DNA of 64,000 nt from CAZPWQ01 sp964590495 (GTDB taxonomy: Bacteria > Bacteroidota > Rhodothermia > Balneolales > Balneolaceae), in assembly GCA_964590495.1 (NCBI GenBank), contig CAZPWQ010000003.1:13399-77398 (forward strand), read 5' to 3'. Within the stretch, counting starts at the first letter, position 1. Every line of letters starts with the position of its first letter. Position numbers and translations under genes: made by a program. The notes below the pieces were generated by a model. The model saw nothing but the letters and a program-made list of their open reading frames with translations, ran no database searches and was not told where the DNA came from. This document shows positions 17,131 to 24,544 of this stretch, in pieces.

Positions 17131-18672
17131 ATGTTATCGAGAGTATATTGTGCCGCAACAATCGGGGTAGATGCCCGGCTGATTGAAGTAGAAACCAATA
17201 ACGCAGGCGGATTACCAAGATACTTTTTGGTGGGACTTCCCGACCGCGCCGTCAGTGAATCAAGCGACCGTATCGAGGCTGCCCTTCAAAATTCAAACGC
17301 TTATTTCCCCGGGGGACGCAAAACGGTAAATCTCGCCCCTGCCGACCTGCCGAAGGAAGGCAGTGCGTTTGACCTGCCGATTGCCGTCACCCTTCTTACG
17401 GTATCCGAACAAATAAGAACAGACAAACTGGATGATACACTTATCGTCGGCGAATTGGCGCTGGATGGCAAACTGCGTCCGGTGAAAGGCGTGTTACCTA
17501 TGGCTGTAGAGGCCCGGAATGAAGGTTTGAGCTATATGATCGTACCAGAAGACAACGGTCCCGAAGCAGCAGTTGTGGAAGGGATCGATGTTTATTCGTT
17601 CAAAACCCTGAGCGAAGTGATGGAATGGCTGGAAGACGAAAACAGCCATAAACCCCTGGAGGTGGATATAGACGCGATGTTCCGTCAAAATGGTCAGGCG
17701 GAGGTACTTGATTTCAGTGATGTGCGCGGACAGGAAAATGTAAAGCGCGCACTGGAAGTAGCTGCAGCCGGGGGACATAACGTTATTATGGTCGGTCCAC
17801 CCGGTTCGGGTAAAACAATGATGGCCCGGCGCCTGCCCACAATTTTACCGCCGCTAACCCTCCACGAGGCGCTGGAAACCACGAAAATACATTCTGTAGC
17901 GGGATTACTGCCCGGCAAGAAGGCGCTGGTGACCAACCGCCCATTCCGCTCGCCGCACCATACGGTTTCGGATGTCGCGTTGGTGGGAGGAGGCAGCATT
18001 CCCATGCCGGGCGAAATATCGATGGCTCACAATGGCGTGTTGTTCCTGGATGAACTGCCGGAATTCAAACGAAGTGCCCTGGAGGTAATGCGTCAGCCGC
18101 TGGAAGACGGATCAGTGAGTATCTCGCGGGCGCGGATGAGCGTGAGCTACCCGAGCCGCATTATGCTTGTCTCATCCATGAATCCTTCTCCAACAGGAGA
18201 CTGGTACGATCCTACCGATCCCGCCGGGGCTTCTCCTTCGCAGATGCAGCGCTATTTGAGCAAGATAAGCGGACCGCTGCTCGACCGTATTGATCTGCAT
18301 ATTGAAGTCCAGAAGGTGAGTTATGAGGAGCTTTCAGCGAAATCGAAGGGCGAATCTTCAAGCGACATACGGGAACGGGTGATAGAAGCCAGAGAAATCC
18401 AGACAAAACGCTTCCTCGGGATTGAAGGTGTGTACTGTAATGCTCAGATGAATACGAAAATGGCGCGTAAAATATGTCCGCTTGACGACGCCTGTTCTGA
18501 TCTGCTTAAAAAAGCGATCACCTCGCTTGGCCTGTCGGCGCGGGCATACGACCGCATCCTCAAAGTATCACGGACAATTGCGGACCTGGAGCTTACAGAG
18601 TCTATCAAGCCGAACCACATTGCCGAAGCGATCCAGTACCGCAGCCTCGACCGCGAAGGCTGGCTGGGGTGA
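17131..18672 (+). CDS. YifB/ComM-family Mg-chelatase-like AAA+ ATPase
   Basis: 513 aa, full length. N-terminal ChlI-type domain (LVGLPDRAVSESSDRIEAAL), then the AAA+ core with Walker A GPPGSGKTMMARRLP near residue 225, Walker B FLDELPEF and a sensor region (ISRARMSVSYPSRIMLVSSMNPSP), and the C-terminal Mg_chelatase_C domain (LSARAYDRILKVSRTIADL). Relatives such as ComM are branch-migrating helicases that help integrate DNA during natural transformation. ATG start. No other competence genes are adjacent. Confidence 0.95.
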   Translation: MLSRVYCAATIGVDARLIEVETNNAGGLPRYFLVGLPDRAVSESSDRIEAALQNSNAYFPGGRKTVNLAPADLPKEGSAFDLPIAVTLLTVSEQIRTDKLDDTLIVGELALDGKLRPVKGVLPMAVEARNEGLSYMIVPEDNGPEAAVVEGIDVYSFKTLSEVMEWLEDENSHKPLEVDIDAMFRQNGQAEVLDFSDVRGQENVKRALEVAAAGGHNVIMVGPPGSGKTMMARRLPTILPPLTLHEALETTKIHSVAGLLPGKKALVTNRPFRSPHHTVSDVALVGGGSIPMPGEISMAHNGVLFLDELPEFKRSALEVMRQPLEDGSVSISRARMSVSYPSRIMLVSSMNPSPTGDWYDPTDPAGASPSQMQRYLSKISGPLLDRIDLHIEVQKVSYEELSAKSKGESSSDIRERVIEAREIQTKRFLGIEGVYCNAQMNTKMARKICPLDDACSDLLKKAITSLGLSARAYDRILKVSRTIADLELTESIKPNHIAEAIQYRSLDREGWLG

Positions 18673-18768
18673 GGGGTGGTTAGCGGTTGCAGGTGATGCG
18701 GTGTCAACACAGCTGTACATCCTGCTAAAATAGTTAATCAATAATAGTAATAGACCGCTTATGCCATC

Positions 18769-18843
18769 GGTGGAGACCGGCGGCCGGGAGGGCTGTATTT
18801 CGTCACCGAACAGGAATTGTTCAGATATGTGTTTGAGGAGTAA
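18769..18843 (+). pseudogene. 3' remnant of an Asp-box lipoprotein gene (array copy C)
   Basis: The 75 nt match the last codons of the copy ending at 20151 (GGTGGAGACCGGCGG identical, then CTGTATTTC and a TTTGAGGAGTAA end) with single-base deletions, so the frame is lost. The stop is followed by the same hairpin as remnant D (24099-24152). This marks an earlier, now deleted, member of the array. Confidence 0.7.
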
Positions 18844-18848
18844 ATACT

Positions 18849-18882
18849 AAACCTGACAGGTTTTCAAAAACCTGTCAGGTTT
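18849..18882. terminator. hairpin after remnant C
   Basis: AAACCTGACAGGTTTT (18849-18864) is perfectly inverted at 18867-18882, loop of 2 nt. Near-identical copy at 24158-24192, and a partial arm at about 20215-20228. Confidence 0.6.
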
Positions 18883-19104
18883 GAAATACCTACGGATGAT
18901 AAATTCCTTTTCTTAGTTCTTTAAATGCCTCGTGTATAATCAACCGGCTTCTGCATCAATGTTAGAATTGAAAAAGGCAGTCGGGATATATAAACTTATT
19001 CTATCGAAGAAGTTCAGGTTATGAACATTATATAGTTACTGCTTTTTTTATGGTGTAATAGAAATAAGAGAGCTAACTGCGACTTTCTTAATAAAACTAA
19101 AATA

Positions 19105-20151
19105 ATGTGTTTTCCCACGGTTTACCGGTTGATACCGATCATAATTGCCCTGACAGTGACCGTCAGCTGAACTTCTAGTACCGGTCCGGGCACCGATGGC
19201 CGATGGGAGCAGGCCGGGCTGGACGGGACGCCGGTCAACACCATTCAGGCTGAGGAAGGGGTGCTGTTTGCCGGCACCGACCAGGGTGTTTTTAAAAAAA
19301 ACCTTGACCCATCAAACGGTAACTGGATACAAAGCGGAATGGATCTCGACAGTTCGAAGGTCGTTGATTTGGTAATTTGGAGTAGTGAAGAATTGTTGGC
19401 TGCCATTAAATACGATGAGGTCAGAACAGATAAACCTACCCTATTTAAAAGTATTGACGGTGGTGGTTCTTGGACTTCGATGGAAGTGGATAAACCCGAA
19501 GAGTTAGATTATTTTGTTATCAGACATTTGGAGAAACAATCAGAAAACCCACAAACTATTGTAGCATATGTTGGAAGAATTGTACAATCCGAAGATGGAG
19601 GGAATACCTGGAAAATAATTTACAATGATGGGTATTCTGAATTTCTTAATATCGGTGAAGACCATCCCGATCACATCTGGACGGGAGGCCAGAACACTAT
19701 CTTTGGTCCTGCCCTGGCCAAATCGGAGGATGGTGGGGAGACCTGGACCAAGTTGAACCGGAATATATACACTGGTTCAGATGGCAGGGTCATGGATGTC
19801 ATCCTCCATCCGAGTGATCCCGATAGGGTATTGGTAGCGATGGGTCTGGTCCGGCGTACGAATGACGGTGGACAGAACTGGGAAGACACTCCGGTTCAGG
19901 AAGTTTTCGTGTTCACGTTTACCCACAGCATCCGTCATGTGGGGGTCGTCTACGCGGGAGGGATCAACGAGGATGAAAAGGTGGTGTTTGCCCAGAGCCC
20001 GGATTTCGGCAACACTTGGCAGATCGTGGCATTTGAAGACGGTCCCACAGGCATCCGGGTCAATGATATGGAGGCGGTGGAGACCGGCGGACGGGAGGTG
20101 CTGTATTTCGGTACAAACCAAGGGGTCTTTAGTTATACATTTGAAAATTAG
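19105..20151 (+). pseudogene. Asp-box (BNR) repeat lipoprotein, copy A, interrupted by TGA at the lipobox cysteine
   Basis: From the ATG at 19105 the frame reads a lipoprotein signal peptide whose codon 22 is TGA (19168-19170), then stays open to 20151 (348 codons plus stop). The paralogue at 22936 has Cys22 of its LANGC lipobox at exactly this codon, so TGC changed to TGA. After the stop the protein is intact, with five Asp-boxes (SIDGGGSW, SEDGGNTW, SEDGGETW, TNDGGQNW, SPDFGNTW) that would form a beta-propeller. The open frame from 19261 lacks any export signal. I treat it as a recent pseudogene; programmed readthrough or an internal start are less likely alternatives. Confidence 0.85.
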
Positions 20152-20156
20152 CATTT

Positions 20157-20193
20157 AGATCCGCAAAGTTTTTGAAACTTTGCGGATCTTTTC
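20157..20193 (+). terminator. terminator of copy A
   Basis: AGATCCGCAAAGTTT (20157-20171) pairs with AAACTTTGCGGATCT (20175-20189) and is followed by TTTT. The same hairpin follows copy B (24006-24039). Confidence 0.75.
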
Positions 20194-20210
20194 ACGGGAG
20201 TCGTTAGTTA

Positions 20211-20300
20211 ATTGTCAGGTTTGAAAAGATACTGCGAATGATAAATTTCTTTTCTAAGAATCTAAGTGGTATGATCAACTGCTTCTACATCAAAATTCTA
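20211..20300. repeat. truncated copy of the array spacer
   Basis: TGTCAGGTTTGAA, GATAAATTtCTTTTCTtAG and the ATGATCAACtGcTTCTaCATCAA block parallel 18874-18955, the spacer upstream of copy A. The match breaks off near 20297 and the corresponding continuation (TTAGAATTGAAAAAGaCAGTCG) resumes at 22770, upstream of copy B. Confidence 0.6.
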
Positions 20301-20307
20301 AAAAAAA

Positions 20308-20334
20308 CCTGCCGGATCATGCAGATCCGGCAGG
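20308..20334 (-). terminator. terminator of the S8 peptidase gene
   Basis: CCTGCCGGATC (20308-20318) pairs perfectly with GATCCGGCAGG (20324-20334) around 5 nt. On the minus strand it is directly followed by a T7 run (the A-tract at 20301-20307), so it terminates the peptidase transcript. Confidence 0.8.
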
Positions 20335-20361
20335 GCTTTTCCATATCACAGGATTCCAGAT

Positions 20362-21939
20362 TTAATTGGTTGAAACCGAGTGCTCATCGGATACCGTGGT
20401 ATTGCTTTCGTCAGTCACTTCTACCTTCAAATCGAACGATTCGGTGACGGTTTCCGAGTAGGAGGAACCGGTGCCCACCTGCTGCCACCACGTAGGATCG
20501 GTATTACTGCGAAACCACTTATAGCTGTAGGGCGGGAACCCACCGGAAACCTCGGCCGTCCATTCACCCTGATGTCCGTTGGTCACAAAGGTGGGGCCAT
20601 CAATAAACACACTGACGTCACTATCCGCTTTCACGCCGATCGGATCGGGATTAGCATCCTGATCATTGCTGACCGTGCCGTCGGCGTCGATGCCGGCGAC
20701 CGAAGCCAATAGAAGCCCGGCGATGTGGGGGGTGGCAAAAGAAGTACCGCATGTTGTCAATGTTCCACCATCCCGCCACAGGGAAAGGATATTTTCACCC
20801 GGAGCAGAATATGCAATCGGATTGCCATAATTGGAACCAATGACGGGAAAACCGCAGTTAGGTGTATTCCAGTCAAAATTCTGGATAAATTCATCGCCGT
20901 CCCTGAAGGCAGAAACCGTCCAGACATTAGTATTCTCCATCCGGGCCGGAGAGTAATTACTCGCATCATCCGCCTCATTGCCTGCAGCAAGGGTAAACCG
21001 AAGTCCATTGTCTGCTGCGTTTGTTATCGTGGTTTCCAATGTTGCTAATGGTATATCTATACGATCATCATCGCTACCAACTTCCCAACGCAAGCTCAGG
21101 TTGGCTACATCGCCGGATGAAAACCGCCCGGCTACATGATCCACCCCGGCGTCTACATCACTGACGTAGCAATCGCCATTCTGGTCACATACTTTGATTG
21201 ACACCACAGTGGCTCCGGCCGCAACCCCTACCACATCCCGGTCGTTATCGATGGCTCCGACTATACCGGCCACATGTGTGCCATGACCATTTAGATCATC
21301 CGAGGACTCCCCCGAAACAAACGAAGCGCTTTCCCCCGTATCCACATTAAGGTCCGGGTGATCCAAGTCTATGCCGGTATCCAGAATCCAAGCTGTCGTA
21401 CCAGTGCCGTCCAGCGGACCTTTTACCCGTTTTACGCCCCACGGCACGCTCTGACTGGCCATTGTTGCCGGGGCACTGTTAGTCACTCTTGCCGGAGAAT
21501 TCTGAATGCCTTTGAAGCGGAAATCCTGAGCCACCAGCTCAATCCGGGTATCTCCGCCCAACTGATCGACCTGGTTTTCCGAGAGGTGGGCAGCAAATCC
21601 TTTCAGAGCATATTTATACTGGTGAATTAGAGAATCTGCCGGGATATCCAGGTCGGAAAAGATTTCTTCCCGAAGCTGAACGGCTTCCTGCGCCGCCTGT
21701 TCTGTTATGGCCTCTCCGGCCTGATCCTTAAACACCACAATATATCGGCCTTCAATAAGCTCGGCATCCAAGGTTGGTTGTTGGCTCTGCAGTTCCGACT
21801 GGGTCGGAGCCGGGGCTTGCCCCTCTGCCGGCCGGGGCGTATCTTCTATAGATGTACTATCCTCACATGTATATAATGTGAGTGCGATCACCGCTGCAAT
21901 AGCGATGATAAAAAAGGAATGTTTATTTTTTAGTAACAT
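20362..21939 (-). CDS. subtilisin-like (S8) serine peptidase, lipoprotein, with Ig-like C-terminal domain
   Basis: 525 aa. Signal peptide with lipobox LYTC (Cys25), a Pro/Gln-rich linker, an inhibitor I9-type propeptide (about 65-140; RYIVVFKDQAGEAIT), then the S8 catalytic domain with Asp187 (LDTG), His219 (GHGTHVAG), oxyanion Asn321 (AAGN) and Ser400 (GTSFATP), and a final Ig/PKD-like domain (GGFPPYSYKWFR...). Expected to be anchored in an outer or inner membrane leaflet and to degrade or process proteins. Divergent from a CI-like HTH gene, 76 nt between starts. The pair lies inside a split array of Asp-box lipoprotein genes. Confidence 0.93.
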   Translation of the reverse strand: MLLKNKHSFFIIAIAAVIALTLYTCEDSTSIEDTPRPAEGQAPAPTQSELQSQQPTLDAELIEGRYIVVFKDQAGEAITEQAAQEAVQLREEIFSDLDIPADSLIHQYKYALKGFAAHLSENQVDQLGGDTRIELVAQDFRFKGIQNSPARVTNSAPATMASQSVPWGVKRVKGPLDGTGTTAWILDTGIDLDHPDLNVDTGESASFVSGESSDDLNGHGTHVAGIVGAIDNDRDVVGVAAGATVVSIKVCDQNGDCYVSDVDAGVDHVAGRFSSGDVANLSLRWEVGSDDDRIDIPLATLETTITNAADNGLRFTLAAGNEADDASNYSPARMENTNVWTVSAFRDGDEFIQNFDWNTPNCGFPVIGSNYGNPIAYSAPGENILSLWRDGGTLTTCGTSFATPHIAGLLLASVAGIDADGTVSNDQDANPDPIGVKADSDVSVFIDGPTFVTNGHQGEWTAEVSGGFPPYSYKWFRSNTDPTWWQQVGTGSSYSETVTESFDLKVEVTDESNTTVSDEHSVSTN

Positions 21940-22015
21940 AATATCTCCTTATGTTGGTTTCGATTAATAACTCAACTAAATTTAGTTTAAATATTAAACA
22001 AATACAAATAATAAG

Positions 22016-22432
22016 TTGGAAAACGCAACAGATATATTTAACCGGCTCCTGGAGGTCCTTGGCGCTCATAACCTGGATGAGGCGGCAAATAAGCTGGATA
22101 TAAACCCCAGCACGCTCCGGGGCCGGAAAAGCCGGGGGGCTGTACCATTTGAGGAAATTGTTCAAAAATTGAACTCAAAGGAATTGGTGTATGTCCTGAA
22201 AGGAGACAGAATTATTGAGGGCAAGGTGGCCGGCGGCGTCGACCCGGAGTTGCTTGAAGACGCTTTCGAGCGGTTTTCAGTCGGACTCGTAGAGCGCATA
22301 GAAGCCGCGCCTTTCTCGCGGGCGGCAAAGCTGCGCATGATCGACGCATTGCTGCGTATTGTCGATCAAGATCTTGCTGAAAGCGCTTCTCCGCCCGCCG
22401 ATCCTGCCTCGGCTGTAGATGATCAGTCATAA
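22016..22432 (+). CDS. CI-repressor-like helix-turn-helix protein
   Basis: 138 aa. Residues about 5-60 resemble the phage CI repressor HTH domain: FNRLLEVLGAHNLDEAANKLDINPSTLRGRKSRGAVPFEEIVQKL, here seen as four short helices. No LexA/peptidase S24 domain follows; the C-terminal half is an alpha-helical, Arg/Ala-rich stretch of higher GC than its surroundings, which hints at separate origin. The start is TTG at 22016 because an in-frame TAA lies about 20 nt upstream. Its position, divergent from the S8 peptidase, suggests that it regulates that gene; this is inference from context. Confidence 0.72.
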   Translation: MENATDIFNRLLEVLGAHNLDEAANKLDINPSTLRGRKSRGAVPFEEIVQKLNSKELVYVLKGDRIIEGKVAGGVDPELLEDAFERFSVGLVERIEAAPFSRAAKLRMIDALLRIVDQDLAESASPPADPASAVDDQS

Positions 22433-22769
22433 TATCCTCTTTTTTATGATATATCCTTATACCTGCCGGTTTATTAGCCTGTCGGCTCGATTTAAGCCAG
22501 CAATTTCAGCATCTGATATAAACAGGTACTGATTGAACCTTGATGTTCTTCCGCAAATGAGGTGGACTTGCCGGGCCGGTATTACCTGCTCTTGTTTGAC
22601 CGGATCCTGCGCAAAATGCGGGAGGACAGGATCTGAATACCGGCGGGCAGTACCCATGGGCCCGGCCTGCTCTCGCATGCTGGTATATACAAGAGTTCCA
22701 CGACGGTGGTTTGTTACAAAAAAGATGAAATGACTTCATTTTTCTGTTTGACTGAAAAAAGCTATATAG
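22433..22769. other. intergenic region between the HTH gene and the array, with a long hairpin
   Basis: No intact gene. A short conceptual peptide ending LLFDRILRKMREDRI (stop near 22634) reads like the C-terminus of a lost protein but has an in-frame stop upstream. The hairpin at 22566-22651 is listed separately. Confidence 0.45.
22566..22651. repeat. long nested inverted repeat
   Basis: CCGGTATT (22576-22583) pairs with AATACCGG (22636-22643), inner GATCCTG (22603-22609) with CAGGATC (22627-22633), and the outer flank ACTTGCCGGG with CGGGCAGT apart from bulges. REP-like in shape but unlike the REPs at 59.5 kb. Confidence 0.5.
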
Positions 22770-22935
22770 CTGTTAGAATTGAAAAAGACAGTCGAAATAA
22801 ATAAGCTTATAGATAGAAATGACCACGTTCTATTGAAGAAACTCAGGTTGCAAAAGCTATATAGTTATTGCTGTCTTCTTATGTGTAATAGGAATAAGAG
22901 AGCTAGCTACGACTTTTTTATATAAAACTAAAATT
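22770..22935 (+). repeat. duplicated upstream region of the Asp-box genes (copy B)
   Basis: TTAGAATTGAAAAA, ATAGTTA(T/C)TGCT, GTAATAG(G/A)AATAAGAGAGCTA and ATAAAACTAAAAT match 18957-19104 upstream of copy A with scattered substitutions. The duplicated unit therefore included the promoter region. Confidence 0.65.
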
Positions 22936-24000
22936 ATGTCTTTTCCCACAGGTTACCGGTTGATACTGATCATTGTTACTCTGACACTGGCCAATGGTTG
23001 CTCCACAGACTCCGGTCCGTCAGGTCCGGGCATCGATGGCCGGTGGCAGCAGGCCGGGCTGTCCGGGACTGCGGTCAACACCATTCAGGCTGAGGAGGGG
23101 GTACTGTTTGCCGGCACCGACCGGGGTGTGTTTAAAAGAAATGCTGATCCCGCTGAAGTTGGGTGGGTAGATCTGGGACTGCAAAGCGATACGTCTATCG
23201 TAAAAGACATGGTCCTTTGGAATGACCGGGAGCTGATGGCTGTGCTTAATTATGACAATTTTAAAACCGAGATTTCTACCCTGTACAAAAGCACTAACGG
23301 AGGCCAGGACTGGGAGCTGATGAATATTACCTATCCGGAAATCAATGCCGAAGTCAACGCATTTAACGCGAATGATATCGAACAGTATCCCGGCAAAACT
23401 GACGAGCTATTGGCAGCAGTAGGTCGGATTATGATATCCACCGACAAAGGTAAAAATTGGGAGAAAACAGCGGGAGGCGGAAATTCCGAATTTCTAACCG
23501 TTACTGAAGACCATCCCGGTCACATCTGGACGGGAGGTCAGAACAATATCTTTGGTCCTTACCTTGAAAAATCGGAAGACGGTGGAGAGACCTGGACCAA
23601 GTTGAACCGGAACATAAATACTGGTTCAGATGGCAGGGTTATGGATGCTCTCTTGCATCCGGAGGATCCCGACCGGGTGCTGGTAGCTATGGGTTTTATC
23701 CGGCGCACGAGCGATGGGGGGCAGATATGGGAGGACGTTCCCGCACAAGGCGTATTCGTGTTCAGGTTAATCCACAGCATTCGTCATGCGGGGGTGGTTT
23801 ACGCGGGAGGGATAAACGAGGATGAAAAAGTGGTGTTTGCCCAGAGCCCGGATTTCGGAGACACCTGGCAGATCGTGGCATTTGAAGACGGTCCCACAGG
23901 CATCCGGATCAACGACCTGGTGGCGGTGGAACAGAACGACCGCGAGGTGCTGTATTTTGCCACGAACCAAGGGGTATCCAGCTACACATTTGAGGAATAG
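22936..24000 (+). CDS. Asp-box (BNR) repeat lipoprotein, intact copy B
   Basis: 354 aa. Lipoprotein signal peptide with lipobox LANGC (Cys22) and a Ser/Gly/Pro linker. Five Asp-box-like motifs (STNGGQDW, STDKGKNW, SEDGGETW, TSDGGQIW, SPDFGDTW) spaced as in sialidase/VPS10-type beta-propellers; the conserved sialidase Arg triad is not evident, so a binding or structural propeller is more likely than a glycosidase. About 65-70% similar to copy A over its length by eye. Surface or periplasmic lipoprotein; monocistronic with its own terminator. Function unknown. Confidence 0.85.
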   Translation: MSFPTGYRLILIIVTLTLANGCSTDSGPSGPGIDGRWQQAGLSGTAVNTIQAEEGVLFAGTDRGVFKRNADPAEVGWVDLGLQSDTSIVKDMVLWNDRELMAVLNYDNFKTEISTLYKSTNGGQDWELMNITYPEINAEVNAFNANDIEQYPGKTDELLAAVGRIMISTDKGKNWEKTAGGGNSEFLTVTEDHPGHIWTGGQNNIFGPYLEKSEDGGETWTKLNRNINTGSDGRVMDALLHPEDPDRVLVAMGFIRRTSDGGQIWEDVPAQGVFVFRLIHSIRHAGVVYAGGINEDEKVVFAQSPDFGDTWQIVAFEDGPTGIRINDLVAVEQNDREVLYFATNQGVSSYTFEE

Positions 24001-24005
24001 CATCC

Positions 24006-24043
24006 AGATCCGCAAAGTTTTTGAAAACTTTGCGGATCTTCTC
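24006..24043 (+). terminator. terminator of copy B
   Basis: AGATCCGCAAAGTTTT (24006-24021) pairs with AAAACTTTGCGGATCT (24024-24039), loop 2 nt, then a short pyrimidine run; homologous to 20157-20193. Confidence 0.7.
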
Positions 24044-24098
24044 TTTGCAGCTACCTCTGATTTCGGGAAAAACCTGGGTGAAAAAAATATTTGAGAAA

Positions 24099-24152
24099 GT
24101 ACTATTTCACGGCACCGACCAGGGGTTGTTCAGCTACACATTTGAGGAGTAA
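24099..24152 (+). pseudogene. 3' remnant of an Asp-box lipoprotein gene (array copy D)
   Basis: 54 nt encode VLFHGTDQGLFSYTFEE and a stop, matching the last codons of copy B (VLYFATNQGVSSYTFEE). It is followed by the AAACCTGACAGG hairpin (24158-24192) shared with remnant C. Nothing of the rest of the gene remains upstream. Confidence 0.75.
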
Positions 24153-24157
24153 ATACT

Positions 24158-24192
24158 AAACCTGACAGGTTTTCGAAAATCTGTCAGGTTTG
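24158..24192. terminator. hairpin after remnant D
   Basis: AAACCTGACAGGTTTTC pairs with GAAAATCTGTCAGGTTT, one mismatch; homologous to 18849-18882. Confidence 0.6.
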
Positions 24193-24378
24193 AAGAAACT
24201 CGTATGGGGCAATAGAAGATCGAACACTTGCTAAAGACAAATTCCAAGTCCCTTTAGGGGTAGAGGAATTCCGGATTTAAGGGAACATTTTGACAAGAAA
24301 CCGTGTATCTATAAGTAGTAAAAACTCATCAGATCAGTAGTAATATCAACCACACAAAATCGAGAGGAAATAAACAAT

Positions 24379-24462
24379 ATGATAAAATCAAGTTACTGGA
24401 GAGGCAGCCTTGTTTTTACTTTACCTTTTTTGCTGTTGCTCGTTTACCTGTTTTTGGTATAA
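24379..24462 (+). CDS. possible 27-aa single-span membrane peptide
   Basis: ATG at 24379 is preceded by GAGAGGAAA at workable spacing, which is a better ribosome site than most genes here have. The product MIKSSYWRGSLVF... has a short basic start and then a continuous hydrophobic helix (TLPFLLLLVYLFLV). Such small membrane proteins are commonly missed. No homologue is recognised; it could be chance. It lies 83 nt before priA. Confidence 0.35.
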   Translation: MIKSSYWRGSLVFTLPFLLLLVYLFLV

Positions 24463-24544
24463 AAATGAAATTGTATATTGATTCACGCCGCTAAAATGAA
24501 TATGCTTTTCAGCCAAACAGGAACGTCAAAAAAACGACACAGAT

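Noticed and set aside
19168..19170. TGA read as selenocysteine at the lipobox position
   Set aside because: No SECIS-like hairpin was evident, and a lipobox needs a thiol for lipidation; the paralogue has plain Cys. A nonsense mutation is simpler.
22457..22739. several 66-77-aa frames on both strands
   Set aside because: They overlap the long hairpin; reciprocal frames arise from the palindrome.
18849..24192. CRISPR-like array from recurring AAACCTGACAGG hairpins
   Set aside because: Only a few copies, widely spaced, each following a gene end; they are terminators.
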